Assembly (NCBI GenBank): GCA_964458655.1
Contig: CAYWJT010000004.1
Location: 1-64,000, forward strand
DNA from: CAYWJT01 sp964458655
Lineage (GTDB): Bacteria > Acidobacteriota > Aminicenantia > Aminicenantales > Saccharicenantaceae
Direction of reading: 5' to 3'
Length of the DNA: 64,000 nucleotides
A program made the position numbers and the translations under genes. The notes under the pieces are model-generated. The model searched no databases. It was not told where the DNA came from and saw only the letters and a list, made by a program, of their open reading frames with translations. This document shows positions 42,393 through 51,512 of the stretch, in pieces (positions within the stretch are counted from its first letter, which is position 1; each line of letters begins with the position of its first letter).

Positions 42393-45083
42393 CTATTTGG
42401 CGTCGGCCCAGGTCGGGCCCCAGCCCAGCTTGACCTTGAGCGGGACGCGAAGCTCGAGCACGTTCTCCATCCTGTCCCTGACGAGCCTGCCGATCGTCTC
42501 CTTCTCTTCGAGCGGCACCTCGAAGAGAAGTTCGTCGTGCACCTGGAGGATCATGCGGCTCTTCAGGCCCCTCGCCTTGAGATCCTCCCAGATGCGCAGC
42601 ATGGCCGCCTTGATGAGGTCCGCGGCCGAACCCTGGATCGGGGTGTTGAGAGCGATGCGTCGGCCGGCCTCGCGCGTGGCCCGGTCGGCCTGCTGCAGCT
42701 CCGGCACCTGGCGCCTGCGGCCGAACATAGTCTCGGACCAGCCCCTAGCCTTCGCCTCTTCGACCAGCCGGTCGAGGCATTCCTTGACGCCGGGGTGCTT
42801 CTCGAAATAGCGGTCGATGAAGCGCTGGGCCTCGGCGTTGGAAGTCCCCAACTCCCTGGCCAGCGAGAAAGCCGAGGTCCCATAGATGATGCTGAAGTTG
42901 ATGACCTTGGCCCGGCGCCGTGTTTCTTCCTCCGGCCGCGCGCTCCCCTCGCCGAAGACCAGGCGGGCGGTCTCCTCGTGCACGTCACGGTCATGAAGGA
43001 AAGTGTCGACGAGCACGGGGTCGGCAGAAAGATGGGCCAGTATCCGCAGCTCGACCTGCGAGTAATCGGCGGCAAGAAGTATGTGGCCCGGGTCGGCGAT
43101 GAAAGCCTTCCGGAACCGCATCCCCCATTCTCCCCGGGCGGGGATGTTCTGCAGGTTGGGGTCGCTCGAGGACAGGCGCCCGGTCGCGGCCACGGTCTGG
43201 TTGTAGGAGGTGTGGATGCGGCCGGTTTCCGGGTTGACCAGGGCCGGCAGGGCGTCGGCGTAGGTGGACTTGAGCTTGGCCATCTGCCTGTAATCCAACA
43301 CCAGACGGGCGATGGGGTGTTGAGGCGCGACCTCTTCCAGGACGTCGAGCGACGTGGAGTAGCGGCCGCCGCCCTTGGTTTTCCGGCCCAGGCTGAGGCC
43401 GCACTTGTGCACCAGGACGTCTGCGAGCTGGCCGGGAGAATTGATGTTGAAGGCGCCGCCGGCCAGGTCATGGATCTCCTTTTCCAGGCGGCGGAGCTCG
43501 CCTTCGAGCGCGGCCGAGATCTCCTGGAAGACGGCCGGGTCGACTCTGACGCCCCACATTTCCATCCGGGCCAGGAGTTCGATGAGCGGCCGCTCGACCT
43601 GCTCATAAAGCCGACCCAGGCCGCGCTCCCTGACCTGCTCCCAAAGCAGCGGCCCCAGCCGACCGGCCAGGTCTGCGTCCTGGCAGGCGTAGGGGCAGAC
43701 GCGCTCGACCGGGGCCCGGTCGAGCGTTACCTGAGCCTTGCCCCTGCCGGCCACTTCCTCATAGGGCGTCTTCTTGGCGCGCAGGTAGACCAGGGCCAGC
43801 TTTTCCAAGCTGTGCTTGCCCCAATTCGGTTCGAGCAGGTAAGAGAGGACCATGGTGTCGCGGTCGATGCCCCGCAGCTCGACCCCTTCCCGTTTGAGCA
43901 CGATCCAGTCGTACTTGATGTTCTGTCCGGTCTTGCGGACGGCCGGGTCCTCCAGGACGCCTTTCATCAGCTCCAGGGCCCGCTTCTTGGGGATTTGAAC
44001 GGGCGCGCCCAGGTAATCGTGCCCGAGCGGGATGTAAAAGGCTTCCGCGGGAACGATGGAAAACGAGATGCCGACGAGTCGGGCCCGCACCGGCGAAGGG
44101 CTGTCGGTCTCGGTGTCGAGCGCCACAGCCTTGGCCCGCTTGATCCTGTCGACGAGCGAGGCGAGCTCCGCCTCCTCGAAGACGGCCCGGTAGCGTGTCT
44201 CTTCAGCCGGCGCCGACCTGCCCAGCAGTTCCTGGACGAACGAGGTGAACTCCAGCTCCTGGAAAAGCCGGATGGCCCGGTCGGCGTCCGGCTCTTTCGG
44301 GGCGTAAAGTTCCAGGTCCAGCTCCAGGTCGAGGTCCGGATGGACCGAGACCAGCCTGCGGCTGAGTTCGAGCAGGTCGCGGTTTTTCTCGACGGCTTCC
44401 CGGAGCCTCGGGTTCTTGATGCGGTCAGGCTGTCGGAGCAGGTCGTCGAGCGAGCCGTGTTCCCGGATGAGGGCCTTGGCCGTTTTTTCGCCTATCCCAG
44501 GCACGCCCGGGACGTTGTCGGTGGGGTCGCCCCACAGGGCCAGCACGTCCACGACGCGCGACGCCGGCACTCCGAAGAAGTCGGCCACGTTGCCGGGCGT
44601 GATGTAGACCTCTTTGGCGGGGTTCCAGACCGAGGTCGAGTCGTCGACCACCTGGAGCAGGTCCTTGTCGGTGGTCACGATGACCGCATGGACGTCCCTG
44701 GCCGCGGCCTTGACCGCCAGCGTGGCCAGGACGTCGTCCGCCTCGTACGCGCTGAACTCCACGGTGGGGATCCTGAGCGCAGCCAGGACTTCCTTCAACA
44801 CAGGCAGCTGGACGGCCAGGTCGTCGGGCATGGGCTTGCGGTTGGCCTTGTAATCCTTGAAGTCCTCGTGGCGCACGGTCGGGCCCTTGGCGTCGAAGAC
44901 GACGCCGAGGTAGTCCGGCTTCTCGTTCTCCACGATCTTGCGGAGCGTGCTGATGAAACCGTAGATGGCGTTGGTCGGGAAGCCCCGGGAGTTGCTCAGC
45001 TTCTGTATGGCGTAGTAGGAGCGGTAGAGCAGCGAGTTGCCGTCTATCAGGAAAAGCCGTTTTTTGCCTTCGGCGGGACGCAT
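42393..45083 (-). CDS. polA: DNA polymerase I
   Basis: Repair and Okazaki-fragment polymerase, 896 aa from the ATG at 45083. It has the 5' nuclease domain (LFLIDGNSLLYRSYYA onward, VPGVPGIGEKTAKALI helix-hairpin-helix), then a 3'-5' exonuclease domain that keeps its acidic residues (ALDTETDS near 322, KTGQNIKYDW, CPYACQDADL). The polymerase domain has LAADYSQVELRILAHLS, RRRAKVINFSIIYG and MILQVHDELLFEVP. Fifteen codons of open frame precede this start but overlap the upstream 81-aa gene and have no family match. All three activities should be functional. Confidence 0.96.
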   Translation of the reverse strand: MRPAEGKKRLFLIDGNSLLYRSYYAIQKLSNSRGFPTNAIYGFISTLRKIVENEKPDYLGVVFDAKGPTVRHEDFKDYKANRKPMPDDLAVQLPVLKEVLAALRIPTVEFSAYEADDVLATLAVKAAARDVHAVIVTTDKDLLQVVDDSTSVWNPAKEVYITPGNVADFFGVPASRVVDVLALWGDPTDNVPGVPGIGEKTAKALIREHGSLDDLLRQPDRIKNPRLREAVEKNRDLLELSRRLVSVHPDLDLELDLELYAPKEPDADRAIRLFQELEFTSFVQELLGRSAPAEETRYRAVFEEAELASLVDRIKRAKAVALDTETDSPSPVRARLVGISFSIVPAEAFYIPLGHDYLGAPVQIPKKRALELMKGVLEDPAVRKTGQNIKYDWIVLKREGVELRGIDRDTMVLSYLLEPNWGKHSLEKLALVYLRAKKTPYEEVAGRGKAQVTLDRAPVERVCPYACQDADLAGRLGPLLWEQVRERGLGRLYEQVERPLIELLARMEMWGVRVDPAVFQEISAALEGELRRLEKEIHDLAGGAFNINSPGQLADVLVHKCGLSLGRKTKGGGRYSTSLDVLEEVAPQHPIARLVLDYRQMAKLKSTYADALPALVNPETGRIHTSYNQTVAATGRLSSSDPNLQNIPARGEWGMRFRKAFIADPGHILLAADYSQVELRILAHLSADPVLVDTFLHDRDVHEETARLVFGEGSARPEEETRRRAKVINFSIIYGTSAFSLARELGTSNAEAQRFIDRYFEKHPGVKECLDRLVEEAKARGWSETMFGRRRQVPELQQADRATREAGRRIALNTPIQGSAADLIKAAMLRIWEDLKARGLKSRMILQVHDELLFEVPLEEKETIGRLVRDRMENVLELRVPLKVKLGWGPTWADAK

Positions 45084-45111
45084 GGCCTGGCCTCGGCGGC
45101 CCCGGTCGTCC

Positions 45112-45357
45112 TCACGCCAGCCGGGCATTGAGGATCTCGTCCAGGATCTGCTTGTGCTGTTCGTCCATCAGCCGGTTGACGACCGCGGACAGCTCGGGGT
45201 CTTTCAGGTGCTCGGTGTAGAACTTCCTGCGGGAGGCGAGCAGCCGTCCCGACCTGTAGATCAGGGATTCTATGTAGGGCATGGCCGGTCCCTTGTCCTG
45301 GGTCTGGACGAAATAGGTTTCGCCCCGGAACTCGATTTTGGTGTTGTAGCCGCTCAT
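45112..45357 (-). CDS. small hypothetical protein upstream of polA
   Basis: This 81-aa soluble protein is not assigned by me to a family. It begins MSGYNTKIEFRGETYFVQTQ, predicted as beta strands, then a helical region with YIESLIYRSGRLLASRRKFY and a final helix QHKQILDEILNARLA. It lies 28 bases before polA and is probably co-transcribed. The pattern of beta strands plus helices is like small conserved proteins of delta-proteobacterial and acidobacterial genomes, but I cannot name it. Confidence 0.7.
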   Translation of the reverse strand: MSGYNTKIEFRGETYFVQTQDKGPAMPYIESLIYRSGRLLASRRKFYTEHLKDPELSAVVNRLMDEQHKQILDEILNARLA

Positions 45358-45410
45358 TCTCGTCGTCGCGCCGTCTTCGCGCTTCGCCTATATAGATTAC
45401 TCCAAATGAT

Positions 45411-45439
45411 TTGCCATGCAAGGCCTTTTATGGTATAAA
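45411..45439 (+). promoter_or_regulatory. rpmB: rpmB promoter
   Basis: TTGCCA (45411-45416), a 17-base spacer and TATAAA (45434-45439). The leader to the rpmB ATG is about 30 bases. Confidence 0.65.
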
Positions 45440-45476
45440 GGCAAAGATTTTTCCTGACTGGAAGAGAGAAACCGAC

Positions 45477-45668
45477 ATGCCCAAGGTATGCGAGATTTGC
45501 CGGAAAGGACCCGTTTTCGGGCACAGCGTCAGCCATTCGCATAAAGCCTCGCCCAAGAAATGGAAGCCCAACCTGCAGCACGTCAAAGCGCAGACGGCCC
45601 AGGGCGTCCGTCATGTCTGGGTCTGCAGCCGGTGCCTGAGGTCCGGCAAAGTGACCAAGGCCGCTTAG
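45477..45668 (+). CDS. rpmB: 50S ribosomal protein L28
   Basis: The 63-aa L28 protein begins MPKVCEICRKGPVFGHSVSH and has paired cysteines (C5, C8 and CSRC near the C-terminus), the zinc-binding form. ATG 45477 is chosen because the open frame upstream overlaps the promoter and carries no L28 sequence. GAAGAG is present upstream. The stop overlaps the stop of the convergent (p)ppGpp gene by four bases. Confidence 0.96.
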   Translation: MPKVCEICRKGPVFGHSVSHSHKASPKKWKPNLQHVKAQTAQGVRHVWVCSRCLRSGKVTKAA

Positions 45669-47818
45669 CCGCGGACGACCTCAAAGACCTGCTTCAACCC
45701 CCGCACCCGCCCCAGGATCTCTTCGAGATGGGCGAGTTCGCGCACCCTGACGCTCAGCTTTATCTGGGCCTTGCCCCCGGTGAGGCTCCGCGCCTCGGCC
45801 TTGATGATGTTGCCGCCCAGGTCGGCCACGGCCGCGGCCACGGCCGCCAGCACCCCCGGCGAGTCCTCGGCCACCACGCACAGGCCGGCGTCGAAGTTGC
45901 CCGTCAATGACGCCTCCCACCCGACCTCGACCAACCGCTGGCTGTCGAGCAGCTCCTTGACGACAAAAGGGCATCGGGCGGCGTGGACCGTGATGCCCTT
46001 GCCGGCCGTGATGTAGCCGACCACGGGCTCGCCTTTGATCGGGGAGCAACACTTGGCCAGCTTCATCATCGGGTCGTCCTGGGACCTTATGACGATGCCC
46101 GCGCCCGGCTTGCGGGCCAGGAAGGCCACGGCCTTTTCCAAGAACGACCTGTCCCTGGCCGCGAGCGCCTCGCCCCGGGCCAGGCTCTCGATCAGGGTCC
46201 GGCTCACGACTATTTTGCCCAGGCCCACCTGACGGTAGAGCTCTTCCATATCGTGCAGGCGGACGCCCAGCACCTCTTCCATCCTGGCCAGGAGCTTGCG
46301 GTCGTCGGCCAGGTCAGCCGGCGCTTCGACCCGGCTGAATTCCTTTTCCCAGAGCTTGCGGCCGAGCTCCACCGCCTTGGCCCGGCTCCTGAGGTTCAGC
46401 CATTTCTTGATATGCTGGCGGGCGCCGGACGTCGCCACCGATGCCAGCCAGGCCCTTGTCGGCGCGGCCTCGTCCGCGGTCAGGATCTCGACGATGTCGC
46501 CGGTCTTGAGCCCGGTCTTGAGCGGGGCGGCCTGGCCGTTGATGAGCGCGCCCGCCGCGTGCAGGCCGACCTCGCTGTGGATCTTGAAGGCGAAGTCCAG
46601 GGCGGTCGCTCCCGGCGGCAGGGTCACGACCTTGCCCTTGGGGGTGAAGACGTAGAGCTCCTCCGGCACCAGGTTGGCCTTGAGGGTCTTGAGGAACTCC
46701 TTGGGGTTGCGCTGTTCCTCGTAGAGCGTCACCATCTCCCTCAGCCAGTGCAACCGTCGGTCCTCGCGCATGGACTCCGGCGGCTCGCCTTCCTTGTATC
46801 TCCAGTGGGCCGCGATGCCGTTCTCGGCCAGGTCGTCCATTTCCCTGGTCCGGACCTGGATCTCGAATTTCTTTTCCTGCTCCGTGATAACGGTGGTGTG
46901 TAGGGCCTGGTAGAGGTTGGGCTTGGGCATGGCGATGAAGTCCCGGAAACGCTGCGGCAGGTGGCTCCAGCGCTGGTGGATGATGCCTAGGACGGCGTAG
47001 CAGTTCTGGACGGTGTCGGTGACGATCCTCAGCGCCAGCAGGTCGAACACCTGGTCGAAGTCGATGCCCCGGCGCTGCATCTTGGTCCAGATGCTGTAAG
47101 GCCTCTTGACCCGGGCGTGGACCTCGCCCGGGACGCCGTTCTCCCGGAGCAGGGCCTCGAGCTCGCCGCGCATGGCGGCCAGGTCCTTCTCCGCGGCCTT
47201 TTTTATCGGCGCGAGCAGGCGTTCGATGCGTTTGTATTCCGCCGGGGCCACGTACTGGAAGGCCAAGTCCTCGAGCTCGGCCCGGATCCGGCCCATGCCC
47301 AGGCGGTTGGCGATCGGGGCGTAGATGTCGAGCGTTTCCCGGGCGATGCGCTCCCGCTGGCCGGGCTCCAGGTATTTCAGGGTCTTGAGGTTGTGGATGC
47401 GGTCGGCCAGCTTGATGAAGATGACCCGGATGTCGTCGGTCATCGCCAGTATTATCTTGCGGACCGTTTCGGCCCGGTCGGCCTCCGGCGAGGCGCCGTG
47501 GACCTGGCTGATCTTGGTCACCCCTTCGACCAGGTCGGCGACCTCGCGGCCGAAGGACTCGCGGATCTCGGCCGCGGTCAGTTCCGTGTCCTCGAGCGCG
47601 TCATGCAGGAGGGCGGCGACGAGCGTCGTGCGGTCGAGGCGCATGCCGGCCAGGAAGTAGGCGACCTCGAGCGGATGGCTGAGGTAGGGTTCGCCCGACC
47701 TCCTGGTCTGGCCCTTGTGGGCCCGGCCGGCGAAAACATAGGCTTTCTGCAGGACAAGGATGTCCTTGTCCGTCAGGTAGGGCGTGGCCTTTTCCAGGAT
47801 GTCGTCGAAACGGACCAT
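45665..47818 (-). CDS. rel: bifunctional (p)ppGpp synthetase/hydrolase
   Basis: Stringent-response enzyme making and degrading (p)ppGpp. The 717-aa length is typical for long RSH proteins. The HD hydrolase domain is intact (SHPLEVAYFL, LLHDALEDT, KLADRIHNLKTL). The synthetase domain has RVKRPYSIWTKM, FDLLALRIV and EIQVRTREMDDLAE. TGS (YVFTPKGKVVTLPPGATALD), helical and C-terminal ACT domains follow. In the synthetase, PKPNLYQALHTTV has Leu where PKPNGYQSLH is usual, a minor change. Both activities are expected. It follows the heptose gene by 12 bases. Confidence 0.95.
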   Translation of the reverse strand: MVRFDDILEKATPYLTDKDILVLQKAYVFAGRAHKGQTRRSGEPYLSHPLEVAYFLAGMRLDRTTLVAALLHDALEDTELTAAEIRESFGREVADLVEGVTKISQVHGASPEADRAETVRKIILAMTDDIRVIFIKLADRIHNLKTLKYLEPGQRERIARETLDIYAPIANRLGMGRIRAELEDLAFQYVAPAEYKRIERLLAPIKKAAEKDLAAMRGELEALLRENGVPGEVHARVKRPYSIWTKMQRRGIDFDQVFDLLALRIVTDTVQNCYAVLGIIHQRWSHLPQRFRDFIAMPKPNLYQALHTTVITEQEKKFEIQVRTREMDDLAENGIAAHWRYKEGEPPESMREDRRLHWLREMVTLYEEQRNPKEFLKTLKANLVPEELYVFTPKGKVVTLPPGATALDFAFKIHSEVGLHAAGALINGQAAPLKTGLKTGDIVEILTADEAAPTRAWLASVATSGARQHIKKWLNLRSRAKAVELGRKLWEKEFSRVEAPADLADDRKLLARMEEVLGVRLHDMEELYRQVGLGKIVVSRTLIESLARGEALAARDRSFLEKAVAFLARKPGAGIVIRSQDDPMMKLAKCCSPIKGEPVVGYITAGKGITVHAARCPFVVKELLDSQRLVEVGWEASLTGNFDAGLCVVAEDSPGVLAAVAAAVADLGGNIIKAEARSLTGGKAQIKLSVRVRELAHLEEILGRVRGLKQVFEVVRG

Positions 47819-47830
47819 CTTCGGGCGCCT

Positions 47831-48436
47831 TCAGGTCTTAAGCCTGCGTTCCTCTTGCAGGACCCATTCTACAGCATGGAGCACGTCGCGTGCTATAAAG
47901 GCCGGCTTCAGGTTCAGGCGGCTGAGGCTTTCTCCGGTCTCGAGGCCGAAGCCGGTCAGGACCAGGACCGGCCGGGCGCCGATGGCCAGGCCGAACAGCA
48001 AATCGTCCGGCTTGTCTCCGATCATGTAGGAGGCCTGAAGGTCCAGCCCCAGCTCGCGGGCCGCCCGCAGGCCGAGTCCGGGCAGGGGTTTGCGGCAGGA
48101 GCACGAAGCCCGGCCGGCGCCGTTCTCGGCCGCGGTGTCGTGCGGGCAGTGATAGACGGCGTCGAGGACGGCGCCTTCGGCCCGGAAACGGGCCTCGAAG
48201 GCCGCGTGGAGTTCGAGGAGGTCCCGCTCCGAGAAATAGCCACGGCCGACGCCGGACTGGTGGGTGACGACTACGGCGGCCAGCCCCGCCCGGTTGACCT
48301 TCCTGACCGCTTCCGGCGCGTAGGGATAGATGTGCACCTGCTCGAAACAGGCCGGGTAGCCGACGTCCTCGTTGAGAGTGCCGTCGCGGTCGAGGAAGAC
48401 CGCCGGCTTCAGCCCGCCTTTTGTTCCTTCGCCCAT
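47831..48436 (-). CDS. gmhB: D-glycero-D-manno-heptose 1,7-bisphosphate phosphatase-like HAD enzyme
   Basis: This 201-aa HAD phosphatase is expected in ADP-heptose synthesis for LPS or S-layer glycans. The motifs are FLDRDGTLNEDVGY (catalytic Asp pair), VVVTHQSGVGRGYF, a Cys-rich zinc loop (CPHD, then CSCRKP) and YMIGDKPDDLLFG. GmhB proteins carry such a zinc loop. Start ATG 48436 overlaps the end of the upstream glycosyltransferase gene by 28 bases; this start gives the normal family N-terminus. The neighbouring heptosyltransferase-like gene supports the role. Confidence 0.88.
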   Translation of the reverse strand: MGEGTKGGLKPAVFLDRDGTLNEDVGYPACFEQVHIYPYAPEAVRKVNRAGLAAVVVTHQSGVGRGYFSERDLLELHAAFEARFRAEGAVLDAVYHCPHDTAAENGAGRASCSCRKPLPGLGLRAARELGLDLQASYMIGDKPDDLLFGLAIGARPVLVLTGFGLETGESLSRLNLKPAFIARDVLHAVEWVLQEERRLKT

Positions 48437-49530
48437 GGCAGGCTCAGCGCGGCCGAGAGGACCTCGCTCACGGCGATCCCCAGCATGCACCTGTGGTCGT
48501 AAGGGCACCGGGCGTAGCTGCACGGCCGGCAGGGGACGTCTTTCACGAGCGCGACGGACGGGCTTTTCAATGGGCCGGTGACCCTGGGGTCGGTGGGCCC
48601 GAACAGCGCCACAACGGGCCTGCCGACGGCGTCGGCCAGGTGGAGGCATTCGGAATCGTTGGCGATGAGAACCGAAGCCAGGCTCAGGAAAGCGGCCAGC
48701 CGGCCGGGGCCGAGCCCGGGGCCGACGCTGCAGGCGGGGGCGGGCAGCCCGGCGGCGAGTCCCGCGGTATCAGCTTCGTCGTCAGTGGCGACGAGCATGG
48801 TGAAAACATGACGCTCCTTCCGGATCAGCGCCGCGGCTTCGGCGAAGCGTTCGGACGGCCAGCGTCCGGCCGGGCCCTGCCCTCCTCCCGGCGCCAGCGC
48901 GACGAGCGGCAGGCTGCCGTCCCAGCCGGCGGACCGGAGCTCTTCCCGCGCCGCGGCCAGGTCTTCCGCGCCGGGCTCGACGTTCGGCAGGTCGGCGGCG
49001 TCCTTAAGGCCCAGCTCCCGGACCAGCCGCCGGTAATGTTCGACCCGATGCGGGGCAGCGGCCGGATAAGCAGCCCGTTTTATCGACCGCGTCAGGAGCA
49101 AATGAGGCCCCTCGCGGGCGTAGCCCCAGCGCTCCGGGATGCGGGCCGTGGCCAGGAGCAGGGAAGAAGATATGGAATCGTCGAGAGTGATGCCGACCGC
49201 GAAACGTTCGGCCCGGAGCTCGAGCAGGAGCTCGCGCATGTCCTTCAGGTTCTCGTCCTCCGGCAGCGGGACGACCCGCTCGAACAGAGCGCCGGCGGCA
49301 TATATCTGCGGCGCCCACTCCGGGCCCGCGACCCAGACTGAGGCCCCAGGGAAACTCCGGCGGATGCTGCGCACGGCCGGCTCCGCGAACACCGCCTCGC
49401 TGACGGTCGAAGGGACACGCACCAGGACCTTGTTCAGCTCCCGGGTTTGTTCAGGAGACGACGGCCGTCTCTTCCAGCGCAGATGTTCCTTAAGCTCGCG
49501 GGCCACGGCGCCTCCCCGGCGGTCAGTCAT
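48409..49530 (-). CDS. glycosyltransferase family 9 (heptosyltransferase-like)
   Basis: The 373-aa protein resembles ADP-heptose:LPS heptosyltransferases (WaaC/WaaF type). Visible features are VLVRVPSTVSEAVFAEPAVRSI at the start of the catalytic fold, LVALAPGGGQGPAGRWPSERF in the donor half, and VLIANDSECLHLADAVGRPVVALFGPTDP, the typical GT9 C-terminal signature. A Cys-rich end (CRPCSYARCPYDHRC) occurs in several GT9 members. It overlaps the FmdB-like gene by 8 bases. Acceptor specificity cannot be read from the sequence. Confidence 0.88.
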   Translation of the reverse strand: MTDRRGGAVARELKEHLRWKRRPSSPEQTRELNKVLVRVPSTVSEAVFAEPAVRSIRRSFPGASVWVAGPEWAPQIYAAGALFERVVPLPEDENLKDMRELLLELRAERFAVGITLDDSISSSLLLATARIPERWGYAREGPHLLLTRSIKRAAYPAAAPHRVEHYRRLVRELGLKDAADLPNVEPGAEDLAAAREELRSAGWDGSLPLVALAPGGGQGPAGRWPSERFAEAAALIRKERHVFTMLVATDDEADTAGLAAGLPAPACSVGPGLGPGRLAAFLSLASVLIANDSECLHLADAVGRPVVALFGPTDPRVTGPLKSPSVALVKDVPCRPCSYARCPYDHRCMLGIAVSEVLSAALSLPWAKEQKAG

Positions 49531-49792
49531 TTCCGTTCGTTTTGGGCGCGGTTGCTTCCTCGGCCTTCTTCTCGGCCGGTCTTGACTTATGGTGGCCGTT
49601 CTGGCCCGAGTCTTTCTTGGCGTAATCCGTCACGTACCACCCGCTGCCCTTGAACTGAATGGCCGGGGCCGAAACGAGCTTGACGAGCTTGCCGCCGCAC
49701 TTCTCGCAGGTGGCCGGCTGCTCGTCATGGTTGAGGAGCAGCACCTCGAACCTCGTCCGGCACTTGGAGCATCGGTATTCGTAAATCGGCAT
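49523..49792 (-). CDS. FmdB-family zinc ribbon protein
   Basis: Small 89-aa protein with a zinc ribbon at the N-terminus: MPIYEYRCSKC with C8, C11, and C29, C32. A Gly-containing GSGWYVTDY segment and a Lys/Glu-rich tail follow, as is usual for the FmdB/CxxC_CxxC_SSSS family. The function is a putative regulatory or metal-binding one. GAGGACAAGG lies upstream of the ATG. Confidence 0.92.
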   Translation of the reverse strand: MPIYEYRCSKCRTRFEVLLLNHDEQPATCEKCGGKLVKLVSAPAIQFKGSGWYVTDYAKKDSGQNGHHKSRPAEKKAEEATAPKTNGND

Positions 49793-49876
49793 CCTTGTCC
49801 TCGTCCTGCTGGATGGAAGTACGGCCTATTATAGCAAAAAACGGCCGTTTTTGCTCGGCCCAAGGCGCTCGCGAAG

Positions 49877-51322
49877 TCACTCGCCGAAAACGACGGCCTC
49901 GAAGACGTAGATCCTGGCGCCGCGCCGCCAGTCGTTCGGGCCCAGGCCCGCTTTGAGGCAGGTCTGCTCCAGGAAGGTCTGCCGGTCCCAGCCGTTCTCC
50001 GCCGCGACCTGGGGCAGGAGCAGGCCGCTCCGGCCGTCCTTGGAGATGACCAGTCCGTGCCGACCCACCTTTACCGTCTTGGGATCCGTTATCTCCTTCA
50101 GCGGCGTGAGCACCGAAACCTCGATCCTGAGCGCGGCCAGCTCTTCTTCGCGGACCGGCGGAAAGCGCGGGTCGCGCACGGCCGCGTAGACGGCCGCGTT
50201 GATGACCGTCTCGCCCAGCGGCCCGACCGGCTGGGTGAAGCCGATGCAGCCGCGCAGGTCGCCGTTCTTTTCCAGAGTGACGAAGGCGCCCCGCGGGGTC
50301 CGCAACGCCTCAAGGCCGGTGTTGTCCGCAATGACCTTGCCGGTCGCCAGGAATTCCTCGATCGCGGACCGGGCCAGCTTCAAAAGGGCGGACTTTTCTT
50401 CCGGCGTCAGGCTGAAACCTTCGCTTTCTGCCTTCTCCTCCCGGCCGCTCTCGGCCAGCACTGCGGCCGCCAAATAGCCGACGACGGGGCCGCCCGAGGC
50501 CGAGGAATCGGAGCGTTCCAGGACCTCCACTTGGCGGCCCTTGGCGCGTGAGGCGTAGAGAAGGAGGGCGGCGACCGGGCCGGCGCCGCACATGAAGTTC
50601 TCCCCCGACTCGGCGCCCCTGATGATGGACTCTGTGTCCAGGGACTTGACGAGCCTGATGGTGGCCGCGTCCACCTCTTCGGCCTGCTTCTTCGGCAGGT
50701 AGTGGGAGAGGTCCGTGGAAGCCACCACCAGGACCTTCCGGCCGCGGCAGGCCTTTTCCAGGGCCGCAGCCAGGCTCCTTATCGTCGGCCTGGTCTGGAA
50801 GCCCATGACCACAGGTACGATTTTGGCCGCTGGCAGGGCCCGCTGGATGAAGGGCAGTTGGACTTCGACCGAGTGCTCCTTCTCGAAAGCCTCCCGGCTG
50901 AACTTGAAGCCCGAGGCGGCGCTCAGCTTCCCGGCCAGCGCGGCGTCGACCTCGACGGCGCCGAGAGGCGTCTCGAACCGGCCTTCGAGCCAGATGGAGC
51001 AGCCGGAGAAGCCGACCTGATGGGACGGGCCGATGACGACGACCGTTTCGTAATCGCCGCCCTTGACCAGGGCGTAGGCGGCGCCGGCCGTGCGTCCGGA
51101 ATATACGTAGCTGGCGTGTGGAGCGATGAGGCCGATCACCCGGCCCTCGCTCGGCGCCGCGCCTTCGTGCGCCGCGATGAATCCGTCTACCTGGGCTTCG
51201 AGCCTGGACCGCTCCGCGTCGTAGAAGAGGCCGGCGAAGGCCGCCTTTTTCGAGAACCGGTCCTGGGCCAGGCCGCCCGCGACGAACGTCAGGGTCACCA
51301 AGGCCGCGATGACGTATCTCAT
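49877..51322 (-). CDS. secreted MEMO1-AMMECR1 fusion (AmmeMemoRadiSam proteins B and A)
   Basis: The 481-aa fusion begins with a clear signal peptide MRYVIAALVTLTFVAGGLAQ. The first half is MEMO1-like, a dioxygenase fold, with IAPHASYVYSGRTAG, VIGPSHQVGFSG, EHSVEVQLPF and VVASTDLSHY. The second half (about 320-481) is AMMECR1, with the invariant LRGCIGF and PRGAFVTLEKNG. ATG 51322 is preferred: the promoter at 51357-51385 rules out the longer 51397 start, and GGAAGAG lies upstream. The radical SAM partner expected of the AmmeMemoRadiSam group is not in the window. The activity is unknown, but export implies an envelope or periplasmic role. Confidence 0.87.
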   Translation of the reverse strand: MRYVIAALVTLTFVAGGLAQDRFSKKAAFAGLFYDAERSRLEAQVDGFIAAHEGAAPSEGRVIGLIAPHASYVYSGRTAGAAYALVKGGDYETVVVIGPSHQVGFSGCSIWLEGRFETPLGAVEVDAALAGKLSAASGFKFSREAFEKEHSVEVQLPFIQRALPAAKIVPVVMGFQTRPTIRSLAAALEKACRGRKVLVVASTDLSHYLPKKQAEEVDAATIRLVKSLDTESIIRGAESGENFMCGAGPVAALLLYASRAKGRQVEVLERSDSSASGGPVVGYLAAAVLAESGREEKAESEGFSLTPEEKSALLKLARSAIEEFLATGKVIADNTGLEALRTPRGAFVTLEKNGDLRGCIGFTQPVGPLGETVINAAVYAAVRDPRFPPVREEELAALRIEVSVLTPLKEITDPKTVKVGRHGLVISKDGRSGLLLPQVAAENGWDRQTFLEQTCLKAGLGPNDWRRGARIYVFEAVVFGE

Positions 51323-51356
51323 GTTCGTTCTCTTCCCCATGGATATCCCATGGGAA

Positions 51357-51385
51357 ATGATAAAGGCGGCGGCCTGAAAAATCAA
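51357..51385 (-). promoter_or_regulatory. promoter for the MEMO-AMMECR1/FmdB/GT9/gmhB/rel operon
   Basis: On the minus strand TTGATT (51385-51380), a 17-base spacer and TATCAT (51362-51357). Transcription from here would give a leader of about 28 bases to ATG 51322. Confidence 0.6.
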
Positions 51386-51465
51386 CACCGCTCCCAACGC
51401 GATAAGAACGGGGGATGTGCGCCGGATGCGTTCCTGTGGCGTCCGGCGGGCCGGCGTCAGCCCCG

Positions 51466-51494
51466 TTGACTTTTTCGCCGTTTTGTAACAAAAT
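51466..51494 (+). promoter_or_regulatory. weak promoter for the small membrane protein gene
   Basis: TTGACT (51466-51471), a 17-base spacer and CAAAAT (51489-51494). The -35 is good and the -10 partial. The leader to ATG 51513 is short, about 12 bases, but contains GGTGG. Confidence 0.4.
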
Positions 51495-51512
51495 CATAAC
51501 GGGTGGTAGAAG

